Origin: Bacteroides fragilis | GTDB taxonomy: Bacteria > Bacteroidota > Bacteroidia > Bacteroidales > Bacteroidaceae | Assembly: GCF_002849695.1 (NCBI RefSeq) | Contig: NZ_CP018937.1 | Coordinates: 1,860,001-1,924,000, forward strand | DNA length: 64,000 nt | Direction of reading: 5' to 3' | Shown: in pieces, positions 8,293 to 17,180 of the stretch | How positions within the stretch are numbered: the first letter of the stretch is position 1 | Layout: each line of letters begins with the position of its first letter | Translations under genes and position numbers: made by a program | Notes under the pieces: generated by a model | Seen by the model: the letters and a program-made list of their open reading frames with translations, nothing else | The model's database searches: none | What the model was told of the DNA's origin: nothing

Positions 8293-9575
8293 ACCGGACA
8301 CTTCAACCCGAAATTCAGGAATTAGTTCAGTTCAACATCCTTCCTCCGGAACGTACGGTAATGCCGAACGGAGTACCGTTGACGGTTATCAATGCCGGCG
8401 AACAGGATGTGGTACGCGTTGACATTTTGTTTGGTGGCGGACGTTGGCAACAGTCGAAAAAACTACAGGCATTGTTTGCGAACCGTATGTTGCGTGAAGG
8501 ATCCCGGAAATATACGGCAGCAGAGATTGCTGAAAGGCTGGATTATTACGGGGCATGGCTCGAACTGTCCAGTTCGGCGGAATATGCATATGTCACACTG
8601 TACTCACTGAATAAGTATTTTGCCGAAACGCTCGATGTGCTTGAATCAATTATCAAAGAGCCGCTTTTTCCGGAAAAAGAACTGAATACGGTAATAGATG
8701 CCAATATTCAGCAGTATTTGGTTAATACGTCAAAAGTGGATTTTCTGGCACACAGGAGTCTACTGAGGGCACTTTATGGTGAAGAACATCCATGCGGACG
8801 CTATGTGGAGGAGACAGACTATCATAACATAACTCCGGACTTATTGCGTGAGTTTTATAATACGTATTATCATTCGGGAAATTGCTATATTTACCTTTCC
8901 GGTAAAGTAACGGACGAAATTACCCGCCGTATAGAAGTTGCATTCGGTACGGTTCCGTTTGGCAATCATCAGCAAAGGCTGGTTAAGAAAGAATATCCGT
9001 TTGTTGCGGTCCCGGAGAAGCGTATTTTCACGGAAAGAGAAGATGCAATGCAGAGTGCGGTGAAATTGGGAACTACAACTATCTTGCGAACACATCCCGA
9101 TTATCTGAAACTACGGGTGTTGATCACTCTGTTCGGGGGGTATTTCGGCAGTAGATTGATGTCGAATATTCGTGAAGATAAAGGATATACCTATGGAATT
9201 TCTGCCGGGATCATGTTCTATCCGGGTAGTGGCCTGCTTGGCATCAGCACGGAGACAGCGAATGAATATGTAGAACCGTTGATACAGGAAGTTTACAAGG
9301 AGATCGATAAATTGCAGAATGACCGGGTGGCACCGGAGGAGCTGGCCATGGTACGTAACTATATGCTTGGAGAGATGTGCCGGAATTATGAATCACCTTT
9401 CTCACTGGCTGACGCTTGGATGTTTATCCTTACTTCCGGTTTGGATGATGCTTATTTTGCCCGCTCGCTACAAGCTGTGAAGGAGGTTACGCCGGAAGAA
9501 ATACGGGAGTTGGCAGGTCGTTATTTGTGCAAAGAGAATTTAAAAGAGGTCATTGCAGGTAAAAAGTTAGCATAA
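8289..9575 (+). CDS. M16-family peptidase-like protein lacking the zinc-binding motif
   Basis: 428 residues with the two-lobed M16 fold. The region that normally carries HxxEH reads KKLQALFANRMLREGSRKY, so the zinc ligands and catalytic glutamate are absent. The C-terminal lobe keeps the Arg/Tyr substrate-binding segment (SNIREDKGYTYGISAGI) and the EELAMVRNYMLGEM region. Non-catalytic M16 subunits pair with active ones to form the chamber, as known for mitochondrial processing peptidase and bacterial M16B heterodimers. No active partner is encoded next door. There is no signal peptide. It is translationally coupled to kdsB by a 4-base overlap. Confidence 0.82.
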   Translation: MNRTLQPEIQELVQFNILPPERTVMPNGVPLTVINAGEQDVVRVDILFGGGRWQQSKKLQALFANRMLREGSRKYTAAEIAERLDYYGAWLELSSSAEYAYVTLYSLNKYFAETLDVLESIIKEPLFPEKELNTVIDANIQQYLVNTSKVDFLAHRSLLRALYGEEHPCGRYVEETDYHNITPDLLREFYNTYYHSGNCYIYLSGKVTDEITRRIEVAFGTVPFGNHQQRLVKKEYPFVAVPEKRIFTEREDAMQSAVKLGTTTILRTHPDYLKLRVLITLFGGYFGSRLMSNIREDKGYTYGISAGIMFYPGSGLLGISTETANEYVEPLIQEVYKEIDKLQNDRVAPEELAMVRNYMLGEMCRNYESPFSLADAWMFILTSGLDDAYFARSLQAVKEVTPEEIRELAGRYLCKENLKEVIAGKKLA

Positions 9576-9613
9576 AAAAGCGTCAAAAGAAAGCAGCTTT
9601 AGTGTATAAATTG

Positions 9614-9621
9614 TATATTTG
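9614..9621 (+). promoter_or_regulatory. -7 element TATATTTG almost at the start codon of the MORN gene
   Basis: An exact TAnnTTTG match ends only five bases before the ATG at 9626. Transcription should begin at about 9625-9628, giving a leaderless or nearly leaderless mRNA. An in-frame GTG at 9602 lies upstream of the box and is rejected as the start. Confidence 0.6.
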
Positions 9622-9625
9622 CCAA

Positions 9626-10789
9626 ATGAAAACAACAAGATACATCTATACAGCACTCATTTTAGCGGCTCTTTCGCAAGGGAGTGCTGTCGCACAAAAT
9701 AAAGGTGGATTCTTCAGCAAAGTGCGAGACACCTTCTCTACTGAAATTAAAATAGGAAACTACACGTTTAAGGATGGCTCCGTATATACCGGAGAAATGA
9801 AGGGACGTAAGCCAAACGGTAAAGGTAAGACTGTTTTTAAGAATGGCGACGTTTACGAAGGGGAGTACGTAAAAGGTAAGCGTGAGGGATTCGGAGTTTA
9901 TACTTTCCCAGACGGTGAACGGTATGAAGGACAGTGGTACCAGGACCAGCAACATGGCAACGGGATCTACTATTTTATGAACAATAACCGTTATGACGGT
10001 ATGTGGTTTCAGGATTATCAGCACGGGCCGGGAACGATGTATTACCATAATGGAGACGTATATGTGGGTGACTGGGTGAACGACAAACGTGAAGGTAAAG
10101 GAACATACACTTGGAGAGATGGTTCCAAATACGTGGGCGACTGGAAAAATGATAAAAAAGACGGTAAAGGCGTATTGGAATGGAATGACGGTTGTAGATA
10201 TGACGGTGACTGGAAAAATGATGTCCGTGAAGGTAAAGGAACCTTTGAATATACAAACGGTGAAAAATATGTGGGTGACTGGAAGGACGACTTGCAACAT
10301 GGAAAAGGTATCTTCTTTCTGGGAGGCGACCGCTATGAAGGTTCATATCTGCAGGGCGAACGTACCGGTTCCGGTATATATTATCATGCTAATGGTGATA
10401 AATATGTAGGTAACTTCAAAGATGGCATGCAGGATGGTGAAGGTACGTTTACCTGGGCTAACGGTGCCGTATATGAAGGTGAATGGAAAGATAACAAGCG
10501 TAACGGACATGGAACCTATAAATGGAGCAACGGGGATGTGTACGAGGGAGAATGGAAGAATAACCAGCCTAATGGTAAAGGTACTCTTACTTTGACAAAC
10601 GGTACCAAATATAAAGGTGGATTTGTGAACGGATTGCAGGAAGGCAATGGAGTGGAAGAAGATAAAAACGGGAATCGTTATGAAGGCTTCTTCAAGCAAG
10701 GTAAGAAAAATGGACCGTTTGTAGAAACAGATAGTACCGGAAAAGTAATCCGTAAAGGAACTTACAAATTCGGACGACTGGAACAATAG
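9626..10789 (+). CDS. Exported protein with 14 MORN repeats
   Basis: 387 residues from the ATG at 9626. A signal peptide (YIYTALILAALSQGSAVAQ) suggests export to the periplasm or outer membrane. From about residue 52 to 373 the protein is almost entirely MORN repeats of 23 residues with the pattern xYxGxWxxxxxxGxGxxxxxxG. I count 14, with the eighth one residue short. Examples are KYVGDWKNDKKDGKGVLEWNDG and VYEGEWKDNKRNGHGTYKWSNG. MORN repeats form an elongated beta-strand ribbon that in known cases binds lipids or proteins. No enzyme domain is fused. The ligand is unknown. It follows the M16-like gene but has its own promoter, and a terminator closes it. Confidence 0.9.
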   Translation: MKTTRYIYTALILAALSQGSAVAQNKGGFFSKVRDTFSTEIKIGNYTFKDGSVYTGEMKGRKPNGKGKTVFKNGDVYEGEYVKGKREGFGVYTFPDGERYEGQWYQDQQHGNGIYYFMNNNRYDGMWFQDYQHGPGTMYYHNGDVYVGDWVNDKREGKGTYTWRDGSKYVGDWKNDKKDGKGVLEWNDGCRYDGDWKNDVREGKGTFEYTNGEKYVGDWKDDLQHGKGIFFLGGDRYEGSYLQGERTGSGIYYHANGDKYVGNFKDGMQDGEGTFTWANGAVYEGEWKDNKRNGHGTYKWSNGDVYEGEWKNNQPNGKGTLTLTNGTKYKGGFVNGLQEGNGVEEDKNGNRYEGFFKQGKKNGPFVETDSTGKVIRKGTYKFGRLEQ

Positions 10790-10823
10790 ACAGAGCAGAG
10801 ATAAGCATAAATAAGCATAAATA

Positions 10824-10857
10824 AAAAAACGTAGAACTGAAAGTTCTACGTTTTTTT
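10824..10857. terminator. Bidirectional terminator between the MORN gene and prs
   Basis: CGTAGAACT (10830-10838) pairs perfectly with AGTTCTACG (10842-10850) around a GAA loop. A runs precede it and seven T residues follow, so it can stop transcription of both convergent genes. Confidence 0.9.
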
Positions 10858-10879
10858 ATTGTCCTTTATCCTATCTTTC

Positions 10880-11818
10880 TTAGATAATGTATTGTGAACT
10901 GATGGATTCGTTGTTCATTACACGTTTAATTGTTTCGGCAAACATATCGGCAATGCTCAGCTGTTTTACTTTGACACATTTTTTAGAATAAGGAATGCTG
11001 TCGGTGAAGACCATTTCAGTCAGTCCTGACTCCTGAACACGGAATGATGCGGGATCGGACATTACACAGTGACTGGCAATGGCACGTACTGAGTTGGCTC
11101 CGGCTTCAAGCATGATGTTGGCGGCTTTTGTAATAGTACCGGCTGTATCAACAATATCGTCAATCAATACTACGTTTTTACCTTTTACATCGCCGATGAT
11201 CTGCATAGAGGCTACTTCATTTGCTTTCTCACGTGACTTATTGCAGAGAACCAGGGGTACACCCAAATACTTGGAGAATGTACTTGCTCTTTTTGAACCA
11301 CCGACGTCGGGAGTTGCAATTACGAGTTCTTCCAGCTTCAATGACTGAATATAGGGGAGGAACACGGCCGAAGCATACAAGTGATCCACCGGAATATTGA
11401 AGAAGCCCTGAATCTGGTCTGCGTGCAAATCCATTGTGATCAGACGATCGATGCCTGCAACTGAAAGCAGGTCCGCTACCAGCTTTGCGCCGATAGAAAC
11501 ACGTGGTTTATCTTTTCTGTCCTGACGTGCCCATCCGAAATAGGGGACAACTGCAACGACGCTCTTTGCAGATGCTCTCTTGGCTGCATCGATCATCAGA
11601 AGAAGTTCCATCAAATTGTCAGAATTAGGGAAAGTGGACTGAACCAGGAATACGTGTGCGCCACGAATTGACTCTTCATAAGAAACTGCAAATTCACCAT
11701 CAGCAAAGTGGGTGATATTCATGTTTCCCAAAGGACAATTGAGGCTTGCGCAGATTTTTTCTGCCAGGTATCTCGAATTAGTTCCCGAGAATACCATAAA
11801 GGGTGCTTTTTCGCTCAT
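10880..11818 (-). CDS. prs: Ribose-phosphate pyrophosphokinase (PRPP synthase)
   Basis: 312 residues, typical class I length. The enzyme makes PRPP from ribose-5-phosphate and ATP for nucleotide, His and Trp synthesis. Motifs visible are VFSGTNSRYLAEKI and FADGEFAVSYEESIRGAHVFLVQSTF at the N-terminus, VPYFGWARQDRKDKPRVSIGAKLVADLL in the regulatory flexible region, and ITMDLHADQIQGFF with the catalytic-loop start. The PRPP-binding loop NVVLIDDIVDTAGTITKAA is intact. A TAnnTTTG box (complement of 11859-11866) lies about 40 bases upstream. Confidence 0.97.
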   Translation of the reverse strand: MSEKAPFMVFSGTNSRYLAEKICASLNCPLGNMNITHFADGEFAVSYEESIRGAHVFLVQSTFPNSDNLMELLLMIDAAKRASAKSVVAVVPYFGWARQDRKDKPRVSIGAKLVADLLSVAGIDRLITMDLHADQIQGFFNIPVDHLYASAVFLPYIQSLKLEELVIATPDVGGSKRASTFSKYLGVPLVLCNKSREKANEVASMQIIGDVKGKNVVLIDDIVDTAGTITKAANIMLEAGANSVRAIASHCVMSDPASFRVQESGLTEMVFTDSIPYSKKCVKVKQLSIADMFAETIKRVMNNESISSQYII

Positions 11819-11858
11819 TGTGTGTAATAGTTGTTACCTATTGGTTATAATTTGCGCG

Positions 11859-11866
11859 CAAAGGTA
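11859..11866 (-). promoter_or_regulatory. -7 element TACCTTTG of prs
   Basis: The minus strand carries an exact TAnnTTTG match (plus strand CAAAGGTA), placing the transcription start near 11853 and a leader of about 35 bases before the prs start codon. Confidence 0.7.
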
Positions 11867-11910
11867 TGAATTATCTGGGCATTTTAAAAGACTTATTGTA
11901 GAAAAAATTG

Positions 11911-11918
11911 TAGTTTTG
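11911..11918 (+). promoter_or_regulatory. -7 element TAGTTTTG of the double-module kinase gene
   Basis: An exact TAnnTTTG match 31 bases upstream of the ATG at 11950. It is placed back to back with the prs promoter on the other strand. Confidence 0.55.
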
Positions 11919-11949
11919 CTACCTGAACACTAATTGTATCCGAAAAGAA

Positions 11950-14900
11950 ATGAATCCGCGTTTGCCTATAGTGCTTTTTTGTGTGTTGTTGCTGACGACA
12001 TTCTTCTCTTGTGTCGATACAGCTCCAACCAAGGAGGTACAGCATATCGATTCGCTAAACCAACTGGCATATACTTATCGATATAGAAATCTGGATTCTT
12101 CTTGCCGGGCTGCGTCGCAGGCCTATAAAGAGGTTAGCATGTATCAGCAGGGAAAAGCGGAAGCCTCCAATAATCTTGCTTTCTGCGCTTTCATGCGGAT
12201 GGATTTTGATAATGCGGAACGTTTGTATAAAGAGGTCTACAATCTGACGAAAAATGAACTGGAGCTTTTGATTGCTGATATCGGACTGATGAAAATTTAT
12301 CAGCGGACAGCTATGAATAAAGAGTTCTATGATTACAGGAATAGTGCAATCCGGAGAATGAAGCGGATTGATGAAGAAAGTAACCTGTTTATAGATCGTC
12401 ACGAAAGTGCCCGGTTGAATTATGCTTTTACAGAATTTTTTATCGTTTCAGCGGTTTATTACTACTATCTGCAACAACGTGCCGAGGCGATGGCTTCGCT
12501 GAACGAAATACGGCAAAACGAGGAGTTGGCAGCCGATACAAATCAAATTCTCTATTTTCATTATATCAAAGGTTCAGCCGGTTTATGTGAGGGGAAAACA
12601 CCGGAAGACCGGAAGCTTGAAGAGTTTGATGAACTGTATACCACTTGGAAAATGGCATCGGAGCAAGGATATTTATACTTCGAAGGAAATGGCTTGCAGG
12701 GGCTTGCCAATCTGATGGCATCTCCGGGTAGTTATGAATTATTCCTGAACAGACGTTCGCATGCTCTGACAAGATTCGGTATGCCTGTAGATTCATTGTT
12801 GCCGTTGAGATTAGGACAAATGGCACTGGAACGTTTTCGCAAATATAACGACCTTTATCAAATAGCGGATGCGTATGTATCAATCGGCAAATACCTGAAT
12901 GCTCATGGGCGCTATGCAGAAGCGCTGGACACGTTGGCAAAAGCGTTGGATTGCGTAAACCAGCACCATATAACATATTACCATTCTGTAGCAGATACAC
13001 TTGATAAACTGGAGGTGTTTGTCCCAAACAAAGATGTGGCATATACTGAAGTAACCTGGCTTGGGAAAGAAAAGGTGAAAACTGTGCCGGAATGGATCTC
13101 CAGAATACGTGAACAGTTGAGTGTGTCATTTGCGTGTCTGGGTATGAAACCGGCTTCGGATTATAATAGAAATGTCTATCTGGATATCTTGCGATATACC
13201 CGTCAGGACAAGGAACTGGAGAGTCGTTACCTGTCTCTGGAACAAGAATCCAGACAGTTGAATGTGGTATTATTTTTCGTAGTTATAGGGCTCGTACTGG
13301 TTGCTGTCATGTTTTGGCTGTTCAACAAAAGATCGAAAGTACGAAACCGCATCCATATTGCCCGTTTGAAACAAACATTGGATGTCTGTCAGAAAATCAC
13401 CGCTTCTATCCCGGCTGATGTGGCGGATGAAAGTGAGATTGTACGTGCCATCGCCGGATCGATATTGCCGGATATGGAACAATTGTTTAGTGCGACAGGA
13501 ATCAGAATCGGGGTGAGGGATGAAGAAGCTGGAGAAATTAAGTTTGACGAAGAATGTGAAAGTGAACAGGAAACTGAAGTAAAGCCGGGTAGCGAGATTG
13601 GTATAAGAGCCGACTTTAATTTATATGTACCCGATAAAACAGATCCTATCGGTATTTTGATTCTCTTTACCCGCCATCGGCTGAATAAAGACGAACAGGC
13701 GTTGGTGAAAGTAATAACTCCTTATATTGCTTGGGCATTAGACAATGGAATGACATTTATTTCATTGGGTGATGAACGAAATAAGCTGGAAAAACAAAGG
13801 TATGTTTATGAACAGCACATCGCCGGAAACAAACGTCAGAACCTGATAAAAAAATCCTGCCTGGCTATCGTAGACGGAATCAATCCGTATATAGATCGGA
13901 TTATTAACGAAGTCCACAAGCTGACGGAAAAAGGCTTTATTAATGACGACCGGATAAAAAAAGAGAAGTACCAGTACATTGACGAACTGGTCACTACTAT
14001 CAATGAATACAATGATATATTGGCATTGTGGATTAAAATGAGACAAGGTTCACTTAGCTTGAATATTGAAAATTTTGAGTTGAACGAACTGTTTGAGTTG
14101 ATAGGCAAAGGGCGTAAAGCTTTTGAAATGAAGAAGCAGAGGCTTGAAATAGAACCGACAGGGGCATTGGTAAAGGCGGATAAAGCTCTGACCTTGTTTA
14201 TGATTAACACTCTGGCCGAGAATGCCCGCAAATATACCCCGGAGGGAGGTACCGTGAAGATATATGCTGGGACGACCGATGAATATGTGGAGATTTCTGT
14301 GGAGGATAACGGACGGGGACTTTCGTCTGAAGATATAACGAAAATTATCGGTGAAAAAGTCTATGATTCTCAATCGATAGGGATGAAAGAAAGTACGGAT
14401 CAAGAAGAACTGAAACGTAGTAAAGGCAGTGGGTTCGGACTGATGAATTGTAAGGGAATTATTGAGAAATACAAAAAGACCAACGACTTGTTCAGGGTGT
14501 GTACATTTAACGTAGAGAGCACACCGGGTAAAGGAAGTCGCTTCTATTTCCGGTTGCCTCCCGGGATACGTAAGATCTTCGGGATCTGGCTATACCTGAT
14601 CATATCTTGCAGTTTTTTCTCTTGTCAGGATGAACCGATGCCGGAGAAACTGAAAGATGTCCCTGTCGACTCCGTAACCTTGGTAGCTGAAGAGGAATAC
14701 GAACGTTTATTAGACGAAGCTTCCCGCTTTGCTGATACAGTGTACTATTGTAATGTGATAGAAAATTTTGAACTCGCTTTGCAGTATGCCGATTCGGCAC
14801 TAAACCGACTGAATGCACATTATAAAAAGTATGCTCGCCATCCTCAACGATATATGAAACTGGTGGGGAGTGGAGTACCGGCCGAACTGGAATGGTGGGT

Positions 14901-16425
14901 GGAACCGTTCAATACCGATTTCCATGTGATATTGGATGTGCGAAACGAAGCGTCAGTCGCTTTCTTAGGTCTCAAAAAACTGGATGCATATAATTACAAT
15001 AATGTCGCTTATACGGCATTATATAAACTGACTGGAGAAGATCAGTCTCTGGAAGGTTATTGCCGTCAACTGGAACGGTCGACTACTAATAAGACAGTAG
15101 GGATTATTTTGTGTATTCTTTTGTTAGTGGCTTCTCTTTGCGGCTATTATCTTTTGTACATGCGAAAACGGCTCCTGAACCGCCTGAATCTGGAGCAAGT
15201 CCTGGAGATTAACAAAAAAGTATTTGCCTCTTCACTGACACGTACGCAAGAATCGGCAGAAGCTTTGCAACGCGAAGAAGATACGCTGAAAGAGATACCA
15301 CAGAGAATTGTAAATGAAGCTTTTGACTCGGTAAACGAACTTTTGACCATAGAGAGGTTAGGCATTGCAGTATATAACGAAATGGGACATCGGCTTGAGT
15401 TTGCTTCCAGTCCTCACATGAATGTGACTCCGGAAATTGTACAACAATGTTTTGACTGTCAGTCTTATCTTTCTGACAAAGACATGCAAGCATTGCCTTT
15501 GCTGGTCGATGCGGGAGGTGAACATCAGTGTGTGGGTGTATTATATTTGGAAAGGCAGGAAGAAAGCATGCAAGAGGCAGACCGCCTGCTGTTTCAATTG
15601 ATCTCCAGATATGTAGGCATTGTGGTCTTTAATGCAGTTGTCAGGCTTGCTACGAAATACCGCGATATTGAAGCAGCACATGAAGAAACAAGAAGAGCTT
15701 CATGGGAAGACAGTATGCTGCATGTACAGAACATGGTACTGGATAATTGCCTTTCGACCATTAAACATGAAACGATTTATTATCCGAATAAAATCAAACA
15801 GATCATCGGCAGGTTGAATGTGCAGTCCCTCTCAGAAGAGGAAGAGAAGGAGAGTGTAGAGACCATTAGTGAGCTGATAGAATATTATAAAGGTATTTTT
15901 ACGATATTGAGTTCGTGCGCTTCACGTCAGTTGGAAGAGGTTACATTTCGGAGAACAACAATTCCGGTTGCCGATATAATGGCATATGCTGGTAAGTATT
16001 TCAAGAAAGCTGGTAAAGGGGGTGCTAATAAGATAACGATGGCTATAGAGCCTCTTGAAGCTAAAGTAATAGGAGATATCAATCAATTGCGTTTTCTTAT
16101 GGAAAACCTGATTGATGAAGCCCTCTCTTTCCATCAGGATGGAGAGTTGATATTAAAAGCTGTCGCAGACGGAGAATACATTCGTTTCCTGTTTACAGAC
16201 AGAAGACGTGAAAAACACGTAGAAGAACTGAACCTGTTGTTTTATCCGAATCTGGCACGTATGACTTCGGGGGAAAAAGGTGAGTTGCGGGGAACTGAAT
16301 ACTTGATATGCAAACAAATTATCCGTGATCATGATGAATTTGCCGGAAGACGCGGTTGTCGCATCAATGCCGAACCAGCACAGGGGGGAGGATTTACAGT
16401 CTATTTTACTGTACCTAAAAGATAA
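11950..16425 (+). CDS. Giant membrane sensor made of two fused histidine-kinase modules
   Basis: 1491 residues. Module 1 begins with a lipoprotein-like signal (TTFFSC, Cys21), a helical TPR-like periplasmic domain to about 435, a membrane helix at 438-458, a GAF-like region, and an HATPase domain with N758 (LAENARKY), DNGRG at 786-790 and GSGFGL at 826-831. Its dimerisation helix reads SCLAIVDGINPYIDRI, with Gly643 where the histidine should be. Module 2 restarts at 873 with another lipoprotein-like signal (IISCSFFSC, Cys892), a short periplasmic part, a membrane helix at 1049-1070, and a helix CLSTIKHETIYYPNKI with His1273. Its ATPase domain keeps N1386 but has DRRR (1417-1420) in place of DxGxG. 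The response regulator gene follows 26 bases later. The layout fits Bacteroides DUF5112/DUF5113 proteins. The signal sensed is unknown. Confidence 0.9.
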   Translation: MNPRLPIVLFCVLLLTTFFSCVDTAPTKEVQHIDSLNQLAYTYRYRNLDSSCRAASQAYKEVSMYQQGKAEASNNLAFCAFMRMDFDNAERLYKEVYNLTKNELELLIADIGLMKIYQRTAMNKEFYDYRNSAIRRMKRIDEESNLFIDRHESARLNYAFTEFFIVSAVYYYYLQQRAEAMASLNEIRQNEELAADTNQILYFHYIKGSAGLCEGKTPEDRKLEEFDELYTTWKMASEQGYLYFEGNGLQGLANLMASPGSYELFLNRRSHALTRFGMPVDSLLPLRLGQMALERFRKYNDLYQIADAYVSIGKYLNAHGRYAEALDTLAKALDCVNQHHITYYHSVADTLDKLEVFVPNKDVAYTEVTWLGKEKVKTVPEWISRIREQLSVSFACLGMKPASDYNRNVYLDILRYTRQDKELESRYLSLEQESRQLNVVLFFVVIGLVLVAVMFWLFNKRSKVRNRIHIARLKQTLDVCQKITASIPADVADESEIVRAIAGSILPDMEQLFSATGIRIGVRDEEAGEIKFDEECESEQETEVKPGSEIGIRADFNLYVPDKTDPIGILILFTRHRLNKDEQALVKVITPYIAWALDNGMTFISLGDERNKLEKQRYVYEQHIAGNKRQNLIKKSCLAIVDGINPYIDRIINEVHKLTEKGFINDDRIKKEKYQYIDELVTTINEYNDILALWIKMRQGSLSLNIENFELNELFELIGKGRKAFEMKKQRLEIEPTGALVKADKALTLFMINTLAENARKYTPEGGTVKIYAGTTDEYVEISVEDNGRGLSSEDITKIIGEKVYDSQSIGMKESTDQEELKRSKGSGFGLMNCKGIIEKYKKTNDLFRVCTFNVESTPGKGSRFYFRLPPGIRKIFGIWLYLIISCSFFSCQDEPMPEKLKDVPVDSVTLVAEEEYERLLDEASRFADTVYYCNVIENFELALQYADSALNRLNAHYKKYARHPQRYMKLVGSGVPAELEWWVEPFNTDFHVILDVRNEASVAFLGLKKLDAYNYNNVAYTALYKLTGEDQSLEGYCRQLERSTTNKTVGIILCILLLVASLCGYYLLYMRKRLLNRLNLEQVLEINKKVFASSLTRTQESAEALQREEDTLKEIPQRIVNEAFDSVNELLTIERLGIAVYNEMGHRLEFASSPHMNVTPEIVQQCFDCQSYLSDKDMQALPLLVDAGGEHQCVGVLYLERQEESMQEADRLLFQLISRYVGIVVFNAVVRLATKYRDIEAAHEETRRASWEDSMLHVQNMVLDNCLSTIKHETIYYPNKIKQIIGRLNVQSLSEEEEKESVETISELIEYYKGIFTILSSCASRQLEEVTFRRTTIPVADIMAYAGKYFKKAGKGGANKITMAIEPLEAKVIGDINQLRFLMENLIDEALSFHQDGELILKAVADGEYIRFLFTDRRREKHVEELNLLFYPNLARMTSGEKGELRGTEYLICKQIIRDHDEFAGRRGCRINAEPAQGGGFTVYFTVPKR

Positions 16426-16451
16426 GAAAACTAATATACATAGATAATAGT

Positions 16452-17180
16452 ATGGAAGATAAGAAATTTAAAGTAATTATTGTAGAAGACGTCAAACTGG
16501 AACTGAAAGGAACCGAAGAAATATTCCGTCATGAAATACCGAATGCCCAGGTAATTGGTACGGCAATGACGGAAAATGAATTCTGGCCTTTGATGGAGAC
16601 TCAGTTACCCGATATGGTATTGCTGGATTTAGGGTTGGGAGGTTCTACGACGATCGGTGTCGATATTTGCCGGAACATATTTAAACGCTATCCAGGGGTG
16701 CGGGTGCTGATATTCACAGGAGAAATTCTAAATGAAAAGTTATGGGTAGACGTATTGAACGCCGGAGCAGATGGAATTATATTGAAAACAGGTGAATTAC
16801 TGACCAAAACAGATGTGCAGGCCGTGATGGATGGCAAAAAACTGGTATTTAATTATCCTATTCTGGAGAAGATTGTCGAGCGGTTTAAAAAATCCGTTGC
16901 CAATGACGCTAAACGTCAGGAAGCTGTCATAAGCTATGATATCGATGAATATGACGAACGGTTTCTCCGCCACTTGGCCTTAGGGTATACCAAAGAGATG
17001 ATAGCTAACCTGAAGGGTATGCCTTTCGGAGTGAAATCACTGGAAAAACGGCAAAACGATTTGATTGGGAGGTTGTTTCCGCAAGGTGAACGGGTGGGAG
17101 TAAACGCAACCCGGCTGGTGGTTCGTGCATTAGAACTTCGCATTATCGATCTGGACAATCTGGAAGCCGATGAAGAGTAA
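16452..17180 (+). CDS. Response regulator with REC domain and LuxR-like C-terminal domain
   Basis: 242 residues. The REC domain (1-125) has the acidic pair Glu12-Asp13 in VIIVEDVKLEL, the phosphoacceptor Asp59 in DMVLLDLGLGG, and a conserved-lysine region GADGIILKTGE. The C-terminal part contains DERFLRHLALGYTKEMIANLKGMPFGVKSLEKRQNDLIGRLF, arranged like a LuxR/GerE helix-turn-helix but divergent. Lying 26 bases behind the double kinase, it is its likely partner, taking phosphate from His1273. It overlaps the following transporter gene by 11 bases, so sensor, regulator and transporter are probably made together. The target genes are unknown. Confidence 0.88.
   Translation: MEDKKFKVIIVEDVKLELKGTEEIFRHEIPNAQVIGTAMTENEFWPLMETQLPDMVLLDLGLGGSTTIGVDICRNIFKRYPGVRVLIFTGEILNEKLWVDVLNAGADGIILKTGELLTKTDVQAVMDGKKLVFNYPILEKIVERFKKSVANDAKRQEAVISYDIDEYDERFLRHLALGYTKEMIANLKGMPFGVKSLEKRQNDLIGRLFPQGERVGVNATRLVVRALELRIIDLDNLEADEE

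Noticed and set aside
9662..10786. Long open frames on the minus strand of the MORN gene (212, 147 and 123 residues)
   Set aside because: They arise from the repeated GGx-rich codons of the MORN repeats read backwards, giving Val/Ile/Phe-rich repetitive peptides with no promoter.
12566..13129. 187-residue antisense frame inside the double kinase
   Set aside because: It has no start context or promoter and overlaps a well supported domain.
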